Counted from the stretch's first letter, positions 50,455-60,868 are shown. The stretch is DNA of 64,000 nt from Chrysoperla carnea (GCF_905475395.1 NC_058338.1:3597001-3661000); one strand, 5' to 3'. Notes: a model not told the origin generated them from the sequence alone. A program made the numbers and translations.

Positions 50455-50765
50455 TTTCTCGTAATTTAAAAAACAACAAAAAAAAAAACAATTTTTAGGT
50501 AGAAAATTTTTATGTTAATGTGACTTGTTCATTTTTTTGTAAAGATTATTTGTATTTTTTTTTCTTAATTATTTTATGTATTTATTATTTTTGAATTGTT
50601 CCTGTTCACAATTTTTTCCCATAGGAATATATTAAAAACAAAACTTTATTATCGATTATCGATTAAAATATTTTTTTTTAGTACCTACAACAAAATAAAA
50701 AAACAACACAACTCTATAAATATTATCGAAGATAATAAATGAGAACTCTAGGATATATCGAAATG

Positions 50766-51108
50766 AATTTCGATTTTTGCCCCAAATTCCTAGATCAGTT
50801 GTTTGTATTTTTAAAATACGTATTTTCGACTACCAAGTAGTCATCATCAGTAAGAATTAGCTAGTGATTACTCTTATTATGAATGTTACTCTTTGCTAAT
50901 TTGGTGGCGGACTGCACTTTGACTGATACTACAATTTGACAGATACTGTTCACAGTATAAATTGTAGACACACGAAAGTATCATTGTGCAGTCCGCCACA
51001 AAATTCACTAGCTAATTCTTTCTGATGATGACTACTTGGTAGTCGAAAATACGTATTTTAAAAATACAAAAAAACTGATCTAGGAAATTGGGGCAAAAAT
51101 CGAAATTT
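50766..51108. mobile_element. 343-bp foldback element
   Basis: Arms of about 125 bases are nearly perfect inverted repeats: AATTTCGATTTTTGCCCCAA, then TCCTAGATCAGT, TTAAAATACGTATTTTCGAC, TACCAAGTAGTCATCATCAG and AGAATTAGCTAGTGA. The centre (50903-50999) is itself bounded by GTGGCGGACTGCAC and its complement. No open frame of note. Confidence 0.85.
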
Positions 51109-51875
51109 ATTACAACTCTACTTGTCAAATAAGATTTACAATTTTTCAATGAATAAATCAATATTTTTTGTACATATGTAAATAAATTATTAACAATTTT
51201 TACAAAAAAAAAAAGAAAAATTAAAATAAAACAAACTGATACAGTATTGAAAAAAAAAATTAAAAAAACATGCGCAGTATGTTTGTTTCTATGATAAAAT
51301 TTAATATTTAATAAAAAAAATTTATTGTAATTTGATTGTGTTTATAGTAAGTTTGCATATCGTTTTTCAGATTTTATAAAAAGGTCGATTAGTATGTATA
51401 TTCAGCGTTTTCAGGTACCAATCCTGTTGAACTGATTCTTAACTACTTAATTCCTTAAATTATTACTCTAGATATAAATAATGTACAGTTATACGCGAAA
51501 AAATTCAAAATTTGCCTCAAGAAATTAAAATATTAATTATGGTAATATAGCAGTATCGAGACGGGAAACAGTTTAGTTAAATCACCAATCATTTTTATAA
51601 TAAATTAAAATAATCCAATCTATTATTTTATTGATCAAAGTTAATATAATTAAAAATAATAAAAACATTTTTAAAAATTCAGTTGATTAAAATTTAATCA
51701 ATTTCTTGCGTTATTGCACAAAGACACTCATAAGAGTCAATCTAAATAAGGGACCCTTGATATTGCTCTCTTAACTGTGACCCTCGGTATTGCTATACTC
51801 TACCTTAATACATCGCAATTGAAAATTTAATCTTAGGTACCAATTCACCACTAAGAGAAACAATATTCATTTAAA

Positions 51876-52555
51876 TTATCCGGCTCGAAGGACCAGTTGT
51901 AAATTTAAGTTGTGATAATAATGAAGCTTTGTTGAGAATAAACTGTTATCTGGTTATCACGTCTTTTTATTTTTAATATTTCTAATACCTTAGTAAGTTT
52001 AAACTTTCAAGGATGTTCAAATGCAAAGTTATCTCAGAAAATGGCTTCAAAATAAGAATTTAAAACTTATGAAACGCTTAATTACTCTAAACACAACCAA
52101 AATGTGTGAAGCTTATTTTTATGTAACTTTTGTTATACAAAAACAAAAATGGACGACTGAATTTTGAAATGTGTATTTATTATAAATATTTAATTATTAT
52201 TTTTTTGTATAAGTTTATTTTTTTGTTTTTTTTTTTCTTCGTCTGACTTGTTCATTCCTAATATGGTTAGTTTTAACAAAAACGCGCACAGTTGTCTCTT
52301 ACTACTATATTGAAAAATAAAAGTTGCAAAAATAAGCTGATACTCGAAAATAAAAACCCAGCTTTGTTTCTTTATTTCTATCCACTTTCATCAATTTTTT
52401 TTGTTTGGAATTGTTAACAATAATAAGGTTAATCTCCTATTTTTTTATTTGATCAAATTTAGCTTTGTTTCTTAATTTATTTATTTTTTAGATTTACGTA
52501 AACATACTTTCGAGGAAAAGTATATAACTAAGTTATCCGGCTCGAAGGACCAGTT
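51876..52555 (+). repeat. Pair of 23-base direct repeats flanking AAAGCTTTGTTTC motifs
   Basis: TTATCCGGCTCGAAGGACCA plus GTT occurs at 51876-51898 and again at 52533-52555. Between and just after them GCTTTGTTTCTT recurs (52364, 52461, 52627), with complements such as AACAAAGCT. The nature is unknown: dispersed repeat or 3' UTR elements. Confidence 0.6.
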
Positions 52556-53589
52556 AAATATTTTTCTTTTCTGTATGTGTATAGCAAAATTTTAAGTAAC
52601 AAAGCTAAATAGAAAATTTCTCTCAAAAGCTTTGTTTCTTTATACGCACCTATTAAAAGAGAACTATGAATAAAGTAACAAAGCTCGAAATTTTGATATG
52701 TGAGACCACTTTGATAACCACACAGTGTACTTATGAAGTTACTTATAAGAAAAATAAAATAAATTTAAAAAAAAAAAACCATGCACAAAACAATTTGAAA
52801 TTTGCACAGGTGTGTAGTTCTGTCTCGAATGAACTAACTCCCCTCGTGATCTAAAAACAAAAGTGTCTTCGCTTTGCAATATTTATTTCTTTTTTTGTAA
52901 TGTGCCTTTTTATAATAGAGAGATGAGAAGAAAGAAGAAGTACGCCGCGGATGAACATAAAAAAAATGATTTTTTATATTGTATAAGTGCCTGTGCAGCT
53001 CTAATAATAAAAAAAACATTTATAAATAAACAATTTTTGTTCTGTTTTTTAGACATTCAACAAACAACAAACATTTTGCAACCTTTAATTTAATTATTAA
53101 TAAAAATAAATAAAAAACATATTTGAATACAACCTAGCGATTTAAATAAATAATCTGTAAGTAACTGCCAAAATGTATATTTTGTATAGATAATTTATCA
53201 TTTGTATTGTGTGAAATTAGTTCATATTGCGACATATTAAATATAAATAGTCTAATTATATTGTAACGATAATGAAATGCTTGTCAAATGAATGGTTTAA
53301 TAAAAAAAAAAATTCATTTATAATAAAATCATAAATTTTTGTCTTTTATTTTATACACTTTTACACCACCCATTATCTAAAAAATTAGGAGAGGGAAATC
53401 CCTTACTTGTGACCAGATCTAATTTAATCAGGTAAGAATTTATAAAATACTGCCCAGATTACTTGCTGATAAAATCAAGCATTCTATAAGAGAAGTAATC
53501 GGTTATCGGATAAAAAAAGAAGGAAATGGACGTGAAAAAAGGGCCTCCAAATTGATGGTTGCCTAGGGCCCCGTTGAAGATTAATCCGG

Positions 53590-54120
53590 CCTTGTACACA
53601 GGGGCATTCCAGGAAATTATGAAGCCGACAAGCTTGCTAGAAATGGCACAATGCTGCCGGACACAAGCATCAATTAATATTCGGGAGTTCCATTTGCGAA
53701 TTGCAAGTTGCTCCTCAAAGAGGATAACTTAAAAAAGCCAATCTTAGATGGAGAGAGGAACGTACTTGTGGTACTACAAGACAGATATGGTCTGAGTACA
53801 ATCGCAGGCAATCCGAAGATCTTATATCATTTCCAAGGGTTTCTGTTAGCAAAGTTGTTGCGGCTATTAAAGGATACTGGTTGGGCGGCAGACATGATGA
53901 ACGCCTAAGCCTGGCAGTGTATCACGATTATTGCAGGAGCTGTCACTGTGGTGAGAAAGAAGAGACAATTTCTCATCTTCTCTGTCACTGTCCAGCTCTT
54001 GCCATGAGGAGATGGATTTACTTGAACCAGCCTCTCTTTGACGACCTCTCCTACCTAAAGTCCGTCAACGTCAAAGCTCTCTTGCTGTTCTTAAACAGCT
54101 CCAAATGGTTCATGGAGTAG
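53590..54120 (+). pseudogene. Decayed 3' end of a LINE ORF2 (RNase H and C-terminal zinc knuckle)
   Basis: One frame reads HRGIPGNYEADKLARNG, the C-terminal part of the RNase H domain of I/Jockey-clade-like non-LTR retrotransposons, and then hits a stop. A different frame reads SKVVAAIKGYWLGGRHDERL, then CRSC, HLLCHCPALA and RR. That is the Cys/His motif at the end of the same ORF2. At least one frameshift and one stop separate them, so it is dead. Base composition is less AT-rich than the surroundings. Clade assignment is tentative. Confidence 0.8.
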
Positions 54121-54596
54121 TGGTTGGGAATGGGCCAACTATTTTACGATATAACAACGTACAATATGGTCTAAATTTGTCCTACCCTAGATTTTTGGAA
54201 TTGTTGCCGAAATTTTCAAAATAAAAGTCATATGAATTGCATAAACAAGAAAAAGATTTCGCGCTTATTTTTCAAATTTAAAACATTATGTCCTCCATTA
54301 TGAACTGTCAAAAGATTAGGTTTGTTTCTTTGATAAAAATAAATAAATAGCGAATAAAAATGGTTAGAAAAAAAGACTTAAACACAAATTTTAAATATGA
54401 AATCTTATGAATAAAAGTTTAATTATAATTATACTTAATATCTTAATTTTATTTCAAAATAGCATAAAAATTAAGATAATCCACATATGGCTTTAATATA
54501 AAATTTGACGTGTGGCATTTTGACATGTTACATTTGACAGTTTTGATAACGTATCAAAAAATCGGAATGAATTTAATTGCAACATAAACATAAACG

Positions 54597-54638
54597 ATGG
54601 GTTTTGTCGAAGATACATCAATAATTTTAATATCTCAA
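54597..54638 (+). CDS. GPHR: GPHR exon 1 (start codon)
   Basis: A 42-base first coding exon reading [14 protein letters not shown], ending in phase 0 before GTAAAT. It is too short to be seen as an open frame. It matches the N terminus of GPHR proteins (S-I-I-T-S-Q type). Confidence 0.9.
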
Positions 54639-57600
54639 GTAAATTATTTCATTAATTATTAAAATAAAATAAAATTTTTATAATTTGTTTGGTTATATTT
54701 CCATTCTAGGCATGTTTTTTCACCGGTGGTTGGGTGTTTTTCGTGAAACAATTGTTTCGAGATTATGAGATCCATCATTTAATTGTACAATTGATTTTCT
54801 CAATTACGTTGGCGTTATCATGTACAATGTTTGAGTTGATTATTTTCGAAATTGTTGGATTTATGGACACAAGGTAAGAGGGCAACCGATAAAACGGTTT
54901 TTGTGGTAATACATGGCAGGAAATTGGAAACAGCATAAGTCAAATTAAATTTCCCGTACTAATAGTTTTATACTCTTCTTGGCTTGCAATCCGTAGCTGA
55001 TTTTTGCCCATTTCTTGCAACGTACTACAATCTTTCTTTGTATTTTCTGTTTATGCAATAATCTGTCGTTCTGAATAAATTTTGACCCTGATTCTTCTTA
55101 ACCCCTGTATGTTTCGTGATGGGAAGTTAAAAAATAAAATGAGAAGTGCAAACAATTTCCAAAGTTGGAAAAAATGATGAGTTTTGAACAACTTTGTCTC
55201 GGAAACTATTAGGTCTACAGAGACGATTCTAGTCTCATATTGTAGAAAATTGAGTCTTCTTCAAAGACACTGTCAAAAACTAGCCCTTTAGGATTATAAC
55301 CACTAAAACCTAAAAAAAAAAACCGAAGTTTTTGCGGTTTCTCGATTTTTCAAACAAGTTTATCAAAAATCAGAACTACCGGATTTGACGCAAACTACCC
55401 CGTACTTTCAGACGACAAGGGTACTCGATTAACACGATCATTTGAACATTTTACGTTCAGTGTTCAAGATATCATCCAGATTTCTTTATGATAGAAAATC
55501 ATAGACATATAAGAATAGACTAAAGAAGTGGGTGTGATCTGCCCAAAGTCGATAAAAAGAGACCGATGTTTTGACGTACGTTTTGGTTCTTTTTAAGTGG
55601 ACAAGTGCACCAGTAAGTCCCGCCCAAAAAAAGAGACAAAACGTACGTCAGAGCATCGTTCTCTTTTTACCGAGTCTGGAATCCCACGTACATGATCGTC
55701 CGTTACTAGCGTGGTCTATTCTTATATGAAAGATAGAAAACAGTTTGTTCCAGCTTACGGCCATTTATTTCCATCAAATAATATCGAGGACTACTTTAAT
55801 TAATTCGAGAACATATTTTTGGTTTTAGTTCAAGGTACTTTCATTGGAATTTAGGACTATATTTATTATTATTCATGGTAATAGCGTTAATACCATTTTA
55901 TATCGCATATTTTTGCATAAATAATATTCGTAATAGTAAGTAAAATACAAAATGGTGTCTTCATGTTACAAAATGGCATCTTTTAACTGTTTTATTATAT
56001 TTTGTTTCTAGTAAAAAAAGAAACAGCGAAAATATTAACAATAGCTGTATGGTTTGTATTTATATTTATTTTTTGGAAAATTGGTGAACCATTTCCAATA
56101 TTGAGTCCAAAGCAGGGTATATTTTCTATAGAGCAATGCATTTCTAGAATCGGTGTTATTGGTGTAACAGTTATGGCTGTTTTATCTGGATTTGGTGCTG
56201 TTAATTATCCATATACGTCTATGGCCTACTTTATTAGGTATTGTAAATACAATTATTTTTTAACACTCAAAGATAAAATAGCACGGAATTGCCGAACGTC
56301 CTTAAATGAGCCGTTGGAAAAAAGAAATCAGAGTTATTACATTGAATTGTAAAGCGAAAGGCTTGCGGACACAAGCATTAATAGACATTCAGGAGTTTCG
56401 TTTGTGAACTGCAAGTTGCTTTTAAATTAGGATATGTTAAGAAAGGCCAACCTTAGACGGGTGGAGGATCGAACTTGGGTTACTACAAGACAGATATGGT
56501 CTGAGTACAATCTTAGGCGTTCCGAAGATCTTATATCGTTTTAAAGGACCTCTATAAGCCAAAAATTAAAGAGGCTTTGAATATTTTTAATTAATTTGAT
56601 TTTTGTTTTAGGAATGTATCGGAAAGCGATGTATTAAGTATTGAAAAGAAATTAATGCATACAATGGATATGATTTTAGTGAAGAAAAAACGAATTGCAT
56701 TAGCAAAAAAGAAATCATTAACAACAAATAAAGAACATTTAAATAAAAAATCTGGATTATGGAATATGCTTTCATCAGTCACTGTAAGTCGTGGCAATGA
56801 TGAAAGTGAGTTCAAATCAAAATTTTATTTCATATTAAACTGGAAAAAACCACCAAATTCTGTCTAAAGTCACTTACTCCAGAATGGGCCTTATCTTTCT
56901 ATGGGTATCTTTCGTTAAAATTTGAAAATATGCGAGAATAGATGATAAGATCTGAAATAATCACGCTCTTAAAAGAAAACAAGAAAATATTTTCATCTGA
57001 AATTGTTACGATAAGTAAAATTGTATTATAGTCGAGGGATCTCTTTCAATATCAGACGAAAATATTTCCTGTTTTCATACTTTTAAGAGCGTGATTTTAT
57101 AGTCGGCGAGGTTTTAGTTTTCGAACTTTATTTTATTTAAACTATTTTAGGGCTATCATTTTGTGATAAAATAACAACACATGTATATATTTCGAAAAAT
57201 GCTCATTATACCCTTTCATTTGATACCTAACACGGTAATAATAAATTAAAATTTGTTTTTCGATCATAACGCCACATTGATCCGGTACCCAGATCGGTCT
57301 GACTGTGTTATTCAGTGTCAGGCGATTCCAGGTGCTATACTCTCCATTAATTTTTTTTTAATTTTAGATATACATCAACTAAGATTAGAAATATCTGGTC
57401 TAGAAGAGTTAAGTCGTCAATTATTTTTAGAAGTACACGATACTAGAAATATGTTAGAAAAAATTGAATGGTCAAAAACATTTCAAGGGAAATATTTTAA
57501 TTTTGTTGGATACTTTTTCTCACTTTATTGTTTGTGGAAAATTTTTATTGTAAGAATATTTTTAAAATTTCGATAAAATTTCCTTTTTAAAGTATGTGAA

Positions 57601-58492
57601 ACATATTTTATTTGATTTTTAGTGTGTAATTAATATTGTTTTTGATCGTGTTGGTAAAAAAGATCCGGTCACAAGAGGTATTGAAATTGCTGTACATTGG
57701 ATGGGATTCGATATTGATGTTAATTTTTGGTCACAGCATATTTCATTCTTTTTAGTGGGTTGTATTGTTGTTACGTCGATACGAGGCCTTTTGTTGACTT
57801 TAACGAAGGTAAGATGGCAGATAGGATTATTTATTAATCATTCTGGTTATTAATCATTTCAAATCGGCTAAACATTTGAGAGTGTTGTTAAGGTTGTGTC
57901 CCTTACGAATTATTCCCTTACGAAAATTTGTATAGCCGAAGACTTCTCTTTCGGGGGAATTAGAACATTTTCGGGCAAAACGATTTTTGTCGTTTTTTAT
58001 TCAATTATTTCTTACAGGAATATGGTTCTCAATAAATCAATTTTAAACCCCCCAACTATGAAAAAGTAGTCGACAAATTTTTAGACACATTACAGCCTAT
58101 CCTGGACTGAGACGCATTAACGTACTCACTCCCAAGATCCGCCCACTACGTTCTAGCCCCTCCTTACTTCGGGAACAAGTTCTCAGTAAATATATATTTG
58201 TTATAATACAAATTTTCTTTTGCAGTTTTTCTATAAATTATCATCGAGTAAAAGTTCGAATATAATTGTATTAATATTAGCTGAAATAATGGGCATGTAT
58301 TTTGTATCGTCCGTTCTATTAATGCGCATGAACATGCCAGCTGAATATCGTATAATAATTACACAAGTGTTAGGTGATTTACAATTTAATTTTTACCATC
58401 GTTGGTTTGATGTTATATTTTTGGTTAGTGCCTTAACAAGTATTGTTACGTTATATTTAGCGCATAAACAACCGATTTTTGAACAAGTATAA
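54597..58492 (+). CDS. GPHR: Golgi pH regulator (GPHR/GPR89 family), complete, 8 exons
   Basis: A multi-pass membrane protein of the Golgi that, in vertebrates, works as an anion channel supporting Golgi acidification. Exons: 54597-54638, 54710-54873, 55829-55935, 56012-56237, 56612-56805, 57368-57549, 57623-57808 and 58226-58492. All introns are GT-AG and joins are in frame. The product is 455 residues, the length I recall for human GPR89. Marker segments are [12 protein letters not shown] (N-terminal part), [18 protein letters not shown] (about 124-142), [62 protein letters not shown] and [15 protein letters not shown]. About nine hydrophobic segments flank a charged central loop. The start at 54597 (AAACGATGG) gives the family's normal N terminus. 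The neighbouring genes give no functional link. Confidence 0.96.
54710..54873 (+). CDS. GPHR: GPHR exon 2
   Basis: Reads [20 protein letters not shown] and onward through [11 protein letters not shown] to MDT plus AG. The first and second membrane segments lie here. Acceptor TTCTAG, donor GTAAGA. Confidence 0.94.
54874..55828 (+). other. GPHR intron 2, repeat-bearing
   Basis: Its 3' part holds the MITE-like inverted repeat at 55499-55731. The remainder, 54900-55480, contains mixed-composition sequence that looks like older repeat debris but has no defined ends. No coding exon. Confidence 0.6.
55499..55731. mobile_element. MITE-like inverted repeat in GPHR intron 2
   Basis: CATATAAGAATAGAC at 55506-55520 is exactly complementary to 55714-55728. 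Inward, AAAAAGAGA-CGATG and TGACGTACGTTTTG also pair. GATAGAAAA flanks both sides (55490-55498 and 55732-55740), a possible 9-bp target duplication as in Mutator-type elements. The A-rich target word makes this less certain. Confidence 0.75.
55829..55935 (+). CDS. GPHR: GPHR exon 3
   Basis: Reads [20 protein letters not shown] then [15 protein letters not shown]. It continues the AG left by exon 2 and ends in phase 1 before GTAAGT. It follows the 955-base intron that carries a MITE-like inverted repeat. Confidence 0.93.
56012..56237 (+). CDS. GPHR: GPHR exon 4
   Basis: Encodes [20 protein letters not shown] and the strongly conserved [17 protein letters not shown] and [13 protein letters not shown]. 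Donor GTATTG after two bases of an Arg codon. Confidence 0.95.
56345..56575 (+). pseudogene. LINE fragment in GPHR intron 4
   Basis: Paralogous to 53640-53840: both have GGACACAAGCAT, TTGCAAGTTGCT-type, CTACAAGACAGATATGGTCT and GATCTTATATC in the same order. It is a decayed piece of the same retrotransposon 2.7 kb away and has no open frame. Confidence 0.75.
56612..56805 (+). CDS. GPHR: GPHR exon 5 (central loop)
   Basis: Reads [20 protein letters not shown] then [14 protein letters not shown] and [12 protein letters not shown]. The Lys-rich charged loop matches the cytosolic loop of the family. The donor used is GTGAGT at 56806; a tempting GTAAGT at 56784 would break the family alignment. 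Confidence 0.93.
56959..57096. mobile_element. MITE-like inverted repeat in GPHR intron 5
   Basis: AATCACGCTCTTAAAAG at 56959-56975 pairs exactly with 57080-57096. Inward, AAAACA-GAAATATTTTC and TCTGA also pair. The element is about 138 bp, with no coding capacity and no clear target duplication. Confidence 0.75.
57368..57549 (+). CDS. GPHR: GPHR exon 6
   Basis: Reads [20 protein letters not shown] and [20 protein letters not shown] to KIFI, phase 0 before GTAAGA. The first codon (Asn) is completed from exon 5. Confidence 0.95.
57623..57808 (+). CDS. GPHR: GPHR exon 7
   Basis: Reads [20 protein letters not shown], then [11 protein letters not shown] and [13 protein letters not shown]; phase 0 at both ends. 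Too short to stand out as a simple open frame. Flanked by TTTTTAG and GTAAGA. Confidence 0.95.
58226..58492 (+). CDS. GPHR: GPHR exon 8 (stop codon)
   Basis: Reads [20 protein letters not shown], then [20 protein letters not shown] and [15 protein letters not shown], ending [11 protein letters not shown] before TAA. The acceptor is TTTGCAG. Confidence 0.96.
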   Translation, partial: FFYKLSSSKSSNIIVLILAEIMGMYFVSSVLLMRMNMPAEYRIIITQVLGDLQFNFYHRWFDVIFLVSALTSIVTLYLAHKQPIFEQV

Positions 58493-58857
58493 CGCAATAT
58501 GCAATCAATTATTGTTCAATAGTTCGAGTCACTGAAACAACAGTGTATCAATAATCGTTATTGATCATGTAAGCGAAAATAGGGAAATCACTTTAAACAT
58601 TACACAATGGAATATCGGTATGAGCCATAGACCATCAGTTAGTTCAGTGTAGACAGCTGGGTATAATATATCCATAGATAATAAGTATGTATATTTATTA
58701 TAATCAGATGTCTATGAATATATCTGTCGAACTTTTTTGTGTTATTTCGTGTAATGATACCGATATTATGTTATCGAATTGGATGCCCGCGTTTTTGAAA
58801 GTTTAAAAATGGTTTAAAATTTAAGTTTTTATCAAGAAAGCGTGTGTATTTTTCCGA

Positions 58858-58863
58858 AATAAA
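58858..58863 (+). terminator. Candidate GPHR polyadenylation signal
   Basis: AATAAA about 370 bases after the GPHR stop, the first clear hexamer downstream. Not proven. Confidence 0.4.
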
Positions 58864-59447
58864 TTTTTGATGGCTTTTTATTAGCAAAGTCAACATTTTG
58901 AAATACTTTTTCAAAAATAGTGGAATACCCACCCTATTGATTCAAAAGACTATTTAGATGTAAAAGTATCTTTTATTTGGCAATAATAAAAAATAAGCTT
59001 GGAAAGTGATATCTTTATATCAAACTGATGATCGGACTTTTTATTTCAGTGGCTCAAATTATTAAAATACACATCAAGATTTTAAAACTCTATGTTTGTT
59101 TTTGTAAATATATTTTATATACATATTTCTTTTTTACTGATTTTGCGTATTTTATTAACCTTACTTTTACGGAAGCCTGAATGTCTCAATAGCTCTTGCC
59201 TACACACAAATTTTTTTAAATTGCCTACCCACAAATATAAAACCAACTAGTTCACTTTCAACAAGTTCACAAGACCCAGGACCGTAAGTTCACAAGACCA
59301 AGACCCACGTCGGGCTGTAGCGCCTATTGTTGTTGTTTGTTATTGTCATAGAAGGTAAATCGTGTTGTGGAGCATAATTGATGAGAACGGTTTGTTCTTT
59401 TCTGCGTAAACGGGATAAATTAATGGGGTTTTGTTTTTGAAATTTAA

Positions 59448-59453
59448 TTTATT
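59448..59453 (-). terminator. Candidate polyadenylation signal of the - strand gene
   Basis: AATAAA on the - strand about 90 bases after the stop at 59542. Position and context fit a short 3' UTR. Confidence 0.4.
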
Positions 59454-59541
59454 TAGTGTGAAAATTATGATTTTGTACATAAGTAGTAAATCTCTAAAAA
59501 TTGATTAAACGCAGCTTCATTGATCCTTTCCTTATTGCGTA

Positions 59542-59687
59542 TTATTGGCATGCTTCTAAATCGCATTGTCTTAATGTTGGTTTTCTGCATTGACAGATAT
59601 CACATTGTTTCGTTGAAAATTTTACAAGACTTGGACACGGCATAAAGCAAAACTGTTTCTTGTCCATATCGAAACATTCTGTTGGAG
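59542..59687 (-). CDS. Exon 2 of the secreted Thr-rich protein (Cys domain)
   Basis: 146 bases that finish the split Ser codon and read PTECFDMDKKQFCFMPCPSL and KQCDICQCRK to CDLEACQ before TAA. Eight cysteines in 47 residues. It is too short to be seen as an ordinary open frame. Acceptor: an AT/T-rich tract ending AAG. Confidence 0.78.
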
Positions 59688-60374
59688 CTTAAAAAACATA
59701 TTATTTTAGTAAATAAAATTAATCGTAAAAGTCGATAGAAAAAAGGAATTTTTAGACCGTGAGTATATTTTTCATAAGGGGTGAATCATGTAATTTGATA
59801 TAGGAATAAGAAAGATATGGGTAGGACAGAAAAAAACTTGCTAGAGTAATAATATATAAAATATAAATTACTTACAAAATTGTCCACGTGCCATCTCATC
59901 CATCTTAAATGCAGGCATTTCATCCTCATCGTCAATATCAGCAATATCAGAGAGAATTTCATCTTCAGACAAATGATCGCCCGTATGACTTATTTTTTTT
60001 GTCGTTGTAATTAAGTTCGTCGGTTCTTTCGTGATAGCATATGTAGGTTGCTTTAAAGTCATTACAGTTGTGAATTCAATTGGTTTTGTTATTTCAACTA
60101 GTTTCGTTTTTGGTTTAATTGTAGTTTTCTTAGCCGGTTTTTTAGTTGTAGTACGTAGAGTTGTAATGATTTTGGTAGTTTTTGGAAGACTATTAAATCC
60201 ATATCCTTGGATATCGTGCAGTTTTCCAATTGTAGTTGAACTTTTCGGAGTTGGGCGTAGGCGTAATACTGTAGTGGTTTTTGGTCGTATTTTAGATCGA
60301 TGTCCTTTTAAAAGGTCTAGTATTCCATGAAGTGGATTTAAACAAATCAAAATGATTAACACACTTAAATGCAT
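59542..60374 (-). CDS. Secreted Thr/Lys-rich protein with C-terminal eight-cysteine domain, two exons
   Basis: I do not recognise this gene. Exon 1 (60374-59876) and exon 2 (59687-59542) join in phase 1 through a 188-base GT-AG intron (donor GTAAGT, acceptor TTTTAAG) and give 214 residues. A clear signal peptide (MHLSVLIILICLNPLHG) is followed by a basic segment rich in Thr, Lys and Pro (about 30-130) that looks mucin-like. An acidic run (SEDEILSDIADIDDEDE) comes next, and then the exon 2 domain with Cys spacing C-8-C-3-C-10-C-2-C-1-C-7-C-4-C. The first six cysteines recall an antistasin-like core, which is only a suggestion. The open frame without splicing ends two codons later at a stop, missing all eight cysteines. 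Gene reality is well supported by the clean intron and domain logic; function is unknown. Confidence 0.8.
59876..60374 (-). CDS. Exon 1 of the secreted Thr-rich protein
   Basis: 499 bases starting at the ATG at 60374-60372, ending GGA CAA TTT T before GTAAGT. Carries the signal peptide, the Thr/Lys-rich region and the acidic stretch. Confidence 0.82.
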
Positions 60375-60671
60375 TGTAATAGATTTTTTTTGACCAGAAT
60401 GTATTCAAAATTAATGAAGTATAAAAAAAAAATTGTACAAAATGATTTTAATTCATAAAGCTTATCGAATTATTAAAATTCATTTTATACACGTAAGACT
60501 TAAACTTTTAAGTAGCTGTTATTGATTACAAAACGTAATTTTTTTAAGAATCCGTATGAACGGATACGTAACTTAGATGAACATTTTTTTATAAAACATC
60601 TTGAGTTTATTTAAAAAGGTGAGTAAAAGGTATGTATATTACATTATTGATAAGAATGGTATGTCAAAGTT

Positions 60672-60735
60672 GGAATAGTGGTTAGCTAACTTGCCTTGGG
60701 TTACAGAGTCCTTCGGTTCGTATCCAGCATTGTCC
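60672..60735 (+). repeat. tRNA-like sequence, probable SINE head
   Basis: TGGAATAGTGGTTAGCTAAC (A box-like) followed by CCTTCGGTTCGTATCCAGC (B box-like). The stems do not close properly. Polymerase III promoter elements may remain. Confidence 0.5.
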
Positions 60736-60868
60736 CGATTAATTTTTAATTAATTAGGTAATTATTATGCCGGAGAAATCAATTTTACTAACATAATTAA
60801 TTTTTTTGTTTTTGTGAAATAACATGTTCTCCTATTACAAAATCTAATGAAATTTCATTTAACAAGAA

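Larger units (their letters stand above)
49731..54596 (+). other. Serrate 3' flank and intergenic region
   Basis: The 3' UTR cannot be delimited. AATAAA hexamers occur at 49888-49893 and in several later A-rich stretches up to 53.3 kb. The region also holds two foldback elements, a repeated GGCTCGAAGGACCAGTT motif and a LINE remnant, listed separately. No other gene is supported. Confidence 0.6.
58493..59541. other. Convergent intergenic region between GPHR and the - strand gene
   Basis: Contains the GPHR 3' UTR (AATAAA at 58858-58863) and the 3' end of the opposite gene (AATAAA on - at 59448-59453). A short stretch at 59250-59310 repeats AGTTCACAAGACC. No other gene. Confidence 0.6.

Noticed and set aside
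56784..56790. GPHR exon 5 ending at the GTAAGT near 56784
   Set aside because: It would delete SRGNDE and break the frame into exon 6. The GTGAGT at 56806 gives the family sequence.
60031..60330. A + strand hydrophobic protein of 99 residues
   Set aside because: It is the antisense shadow of the Thr/Lys-rich exon on the - strand.
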